This document shows, piece after piece, positions 61,443 to 64,000 of a stretch of 64,000 bases of DNA. A program made the position numbers and the translations under genes. Every line of letters starts with the position of its first letter. Within the stretch, counting starts at the first letter, position 1. This stretch comes from an uncultured Burkholderiaceae bacterium. Its GTDB lineage: Bacteria > Pseudomonadota > Gammaproteobacteria > Burkholderiales > Burkholderiaceae. Below the pieces are notes generated by a model. That model was not told the DNA's origin, made no database searches, and saw only the letters and a program-made list of their open reading frames with translations. The stretch spans positions 36,948-100,947 of the forward strand of contig CALMPB010000342.1 in the NCBI GenBank assembly GCA_937871985.1. The letters are read 5' to 3'.

Positions 61443-63605
61443 TTACCCGCGCGCCTTGGCGACCTGGCGCCAGTGGTGCAGCAGGGGCTCGGTGTAGCCG
61501 TTGGGCTGCTCCAGGCCCTTGAAGACCAGGTCGCATGCCGCCTTGAAGGCAATGGAATCGTCGAAGTTGGGCGCCATGGGCCGGTAGGCCGGATCGCCCT
61601 GGTTCTGCTTGTCGACCACCGCCGCCATGCGTTTCATGGTTTCGAGGATTTGCTCTTTGGTGGTGATGCCATGGCGTAGCCAGTTCGCCATGTGCTGGCT
61701 GGAAATGCGCAGCGTGGCGCGGTCTTCCATAAGGCCGATATCGTGGATGTCGGGCACTTTGGAGCAGCCTATTCCCTGGTCGATCCAGCGCACCACATAG
61801 CCCAGGATGCCTTGCGAGTTGTTGTCCAGTTCCTGCTGGATTTCCTGGGCCGACCAGTTGGGTTCGGCCGCCACGGGAATAGTGAGGATTTTTTCGAGCA
61901 AGGGCTCGTTCTGGCCTTCCATGCCGCGCTGTACTTCCTGGACGTCGATTTGGTGGTAGTGCAGGGCGTGCAGGGTGGCGGCGGTGGGCGATGGCACCCA
62001 GGCTGTATTGCCGCCGGCCTTGAGGTGGCCGATTTTTTGCACCAGCATGTCGGCCATGAGGTCGGGCATGGCCCACATGCCCTTGCCGATCTGGGCGCGG
62101 CCGCGCAAGCCGCATTGCAGGCCCACTTGCACATTGTTGCGTTCGTAGGCGTCGATCCAGACGCTGCGCTTCATGTCGCCCTTGCGCACCATGGGGCCGG
62201 CTTCCATGGAGGTGTGGATTTCGTCGCCGGTGCGGTCGAGGAAGCCGGTGTTGATGAAGGCGACGCGGGCGGTGGCCTGGGCGATGCAGGCCTTGAGGTT
62301 GACGCTGGTGCGCCGTTCTTCGTCCATGATGCCCATTTTGATGGTGTTGGGCGCGATGCCGAGCAAGGATTCGACGCGGGCGAAGAGCTCGCTGGTGAAG
62401 GCGACTTCGGCCGGGCCGTGCATTTTGGGTTTCACGATGTAGATGGAGCCGGCGCGCGAGTTGCCGCGCAGCTTCAGGTCGCTCATGGCGATGAGCGATG
62501 AAACGACGGCGTCCATGATGCCCTCGGGCACTTCCTGGCCGTTGGCGTCGAGAATGGCCGGGTTGGTCATGAGGTGGCCCACGTTGCGGATGAGCATGAG
62601 CGAGCGCGCGGCCAGGGTCTGGGTCTTGCCCTGCAGGTCGGTGTAGCTGCGATTGGGATTGAGCTTGCGGGTAAAGGTTTTGCCGCCCTTGGCGACTTCT
62701 TCCACCAGCGTGCCGTTCATGAGGCCGAGCCAGTTACGGTAGGCGAGCACTTTGTCGTCGGCATCGACGGCCGCGATGGAATCTTCGCAGTCCATGATGG
62801 TGGTCAGGGCGGCCTCCATGAGGACGTCCTTGATGCCGGCGCCGTCTTGTTGGCCGATGGGGCTGTTCTTGTCGATTTGCACCTCGAAGTGCAGGCCGTT
62901 GTGCCGGAACACCAGGGCCTCGGGGGCGGAGGCCTGGCCGCGGTAGCCCAGGAACAGCTCGGGCCGGGCCAGCGACGTGCTGGAGCGGTCGTGCATTTCG
63001 ACCACGAGCTTGCCGTCGGCCACCGTATAGCGGGCGGCGTCGGCATGCGAGCCGCTGGCCAGCGGGATGCTTTGATCCAGGAAGCGCCGGGCGAATTCGA
63101 TGACCTTGGCGCCGCGCACGGGATTGTAGCCGCCGGTATGCCCGGCGCCGCCATCTTCGGGGATGGCATCGGTGCCGTACAGGGCGTCGTACAGGCTGCC
63201 CCAGCGCGCGTTGGCGGCGTTCAGGGCGTAGCGGGCATTGGTAATGGGAACGACCAGCTGCGGGCCGGCCTGGCTGGTGAATTCGACGTCGATGTTTTGC
63301 GTATCGACGGCAACGGAATCGGGCGCGTCCTGCAGGTAGCCGATTTTTTTCAGGAAGGCCTGGTAGGCCTGCAGGTCTTTGTAGCCGTTGGGATTCTGGT
63401 GGTGCCAGGCGTCGATTTCGGCTTGAAGGCGGTCGCGTTCGGCCAGCAGCGCGCGATTCTTGGGCGCCAGGTCGTTGATGATTTTGGCGAACCCGGCCCA
63501 GAAGGCGTCGGCGGAGATCCCGGTGCCGGCCAGGGCTTCATTCTGGATGAAGTCGTGCAGTACGGTGGCAATCTGCAGCCCATGCTGCTGGGTTCGTTGT
63601 GACAT
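61443..63605 (-). CDS. glcB: Malate synthase G
   Basis: Condenses glyoxylate and acetyl-CoA to malate. 720 residues, matching GlcB (723 in E. coli). Motifs: [19 protein letters not shown] near 345, [18 protein letters not shown] near 410, [17 protein letters not shown] near 440 and [21 protein letters not shown] near 468. The C-terminal catalytic region carries [22 protein letters not shown] at 63605 (MSQRTQQHG); the frame extends 20 codons further upstream without GlcB character. It would recycle two-carbon units from aromatic or pyridine breakdown. Confidence 0.95.
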   Translation of the reverse strand: MSQRTQQHGLQIATVLHDFIQNEALAGTGISADAFWAGFAKIINDLAPKNRALLAERDRLQAEIDAWHHQNPNGYKDLQAYQAFLKKIGYLQDAPDSVAVDTQNIDVEFTSQAGPQLVVPITNARYALNAANARWGSLYDALYGTDAIPEDGGAGHTGGYNPVRGAKVIEFARRFLDQSIPLASGSHADAARYTVADGKLVVEMHDRSSTSLARPELFLGYRGQASAPEALVFRHNGLHFEVQIDKNSPIGQQDGAGIKDVLMEAALTTIMDCEDSIAAVDADDKVLAYRNWLGLMNGTLVEEVAKGGKTFTRKLNPNRSYTDLQGKTQTLAARSLMLIRNVGHLMTNPAILDANGQEVPEGIMDAVVSSLIAMSDLKLRGNSRAGSIYIVKPKMHGPAEVAFTSELFARVESLLGIAPNTIKMGIMDEERRTSVNLKACIAQATARVAFINTGFLDRTGDEIHTSMEAGPMVRKGDMKRSVWIDAYERNNVQVGLQCGLRGRAQIGKGMWAMPDLMADMLVQKIGHLKAGGNTAWVPSPTAATLHALHYHQIDVQEVQRGMEGQNEPLLEKILTIPVAAEPNWSAQEIQQELDNNSQGILGYVVRWIDQGIGCSKVPDIHDIGLMEDRATLRISSQHMANWLRHGITTKEQILETMKRMAAVVDKQNQGDPAYRPMAPNFDDSIAFKAACDLVFKGLEQPNGYTEPLLHHWRQVAKARG

Positions 63606-63760
63606 ATTGGGATCCTTGGGTAAAAATAGCCAAATACAGCGTAATAGTATGGCAACAGTTGTCAATTACTATTAGTATGGACTGTAGAGTAGAAGGACTC
63701 AATATCCGCGAAGTTCAAGGACTTGCTACTTTAAGTTCAGTATCGACGGTCGGTTCTTTT

Positions 63761-63834
63761 GCCGCCGGGCCGCCCCAAGGTAAAAGGCGCCCCCTTGGGG
63801 GGGCAGCAAGCCGCGTAGCGGTGCAGCGTGGGGG
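63761..63834. repeat. Burkholderiales-type GC-rich intergenic repeat, copy 1
   Basis: Starts GCCGCCGGGCCGCCCCAAGG, contains a CCCCCTTGGGGGGGC hairpin and the AGCAAGCCGCGTAGCG block, and ends at the GTGGGGG run. The same family recurs in intergenic regions of many Burkholderiales genomes, to my knowledge. Confidence 0.8.
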
Positions 63835-63842
63835 TATTTCCT

Positions 63843-63915
63843 GCCGCCGGGCCGCCCCAAGGCAAAAGGCGCCCCCCCGGGGGGCAGCAAGCTGCGTAGC
63901 GGCGCGGCGTGGGGG
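63843..63915. repeat. Burkholderiales-type GC-rich intergenic repeat, copy 2
   Basis: Direct repeat of copy 1 with period 82 bases and a few substitutions, including compensating changes in the hairpin (CCCCCCCGGGGGGC). Between glcB and the next gene (63606-63969) these repeats are the only structure I see. Confidence 0.8.
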
Positions 63916-63969
63916 CCGCTCCTTCTTCGCGCGTTTCCATCATTTACCCGCAACCAAGGAGCCGGAATC

Positions 63970-64000
63970 ATGAAAGCTCAGCTCAAACTCATCGGCGCCC
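63970..64000 (+). CDS. Start of an unidentified gene (partial at right edge)
   Basis: ATG preceded by AAGGAG at 8 bases opens a frame encoding MKAQLKLIGA to the window end. Ten residues are too few to name a product. Confidence 0.55.
   Translation, partial: MKAQLKLIGA

Noticed and set aside
61692..63602. Open frames on the + strand opposite glcB
   Set aside because: Shadow frames; malate synthase G motifs occupy the minus strand throughout.

Overview
The window is GC-rich, densely coded chromosomal DNA of a betaproteobacterium. Gene content and order point to the Burkholderiales, most likely Alcaligenaceae (Alcaligenes/Bordetella/Achromobacter/Pusillimonas-like); this rests on remembered family knowledge, not a search. 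I saw no rRNA, tRNA, insertion sequence, phage gene or CRISPR array.

Region 1 (1-9.6 kb) is assimilatory nitrate uptake and reduction, read leftwards as nrtA-nrtB-nrtD-nirB-nirD-nasA (nasA runs off the left edge). A near-perfect sigma-54 promoter lies upstream of nrtA. A LysR-type regulator with two N-terminal HTH domains diverges from it.

Region 2 (9.7-35.1 kb) is an aromatic-acid island. A rightward operon holds two near-duplicate LivK-type binding proteins, livHMGF, then galB-galC-galD (4-oxalomesaconate to pyruvate and oxaloacetate), three accessory enzymes, a LigE/F-like glutathione transferase and a 2,4'-dihydroxyacetophenone-dioxygenase-like cupin. A leftward operon holds a Rieske oxygenase/reductase pair, a two-subunit extradiol dioxygenase (ligB/ligA type, resembling a split gallate dioxygenase), vanA-vanB and a formaldehyde dehydrogenase. 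Next come a VanR-like GntR regulator with GGATCC-centred operators, a third Rieske/reductase pair, an orphan LivK protein and an AraC regulator. With no recognisable CHMS dehydrogenase or PDC hydrolase here, the simplest reading is O-demethylation of methoxylated aromatic acids (vanillate/syringate type) to a trihydroxylated acid, ring cleavage straight to 4-oxalomesaconate, then the Gal steps, with formaldehyde oxidised by FdhA.

Region 3 (35.2-57.0 kb) starts after dinB. It is a picolinate (pyridine-2-carboxylate) catabolic cluster matching the Alcaligenes faecalis pic arrangement as I remember it: picR (MarR), picC, picE, picD, picF on the + strand, picB4-B3-B2-B1 on the - strand, picA1-A2-A3 on the + strand. 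Added to it are an MFS transporter, an Fcb-type TRAP system split around picA, and an NMT1-type ABC importer. Six sites resembling TCAG-N4-CTGA sit only in its intergenic regions and define a likely PicR regulon. No maleate isomerase is visible.

Region 4 (57.1-64 kb) holds general metabolism: an EamA exporter, an acetylornithine-type aminotransferase, a MarR regulator, an M20 amidohydrolase, malate synthase G, a duplicated intergenic repeat and the first codons of one more gene.
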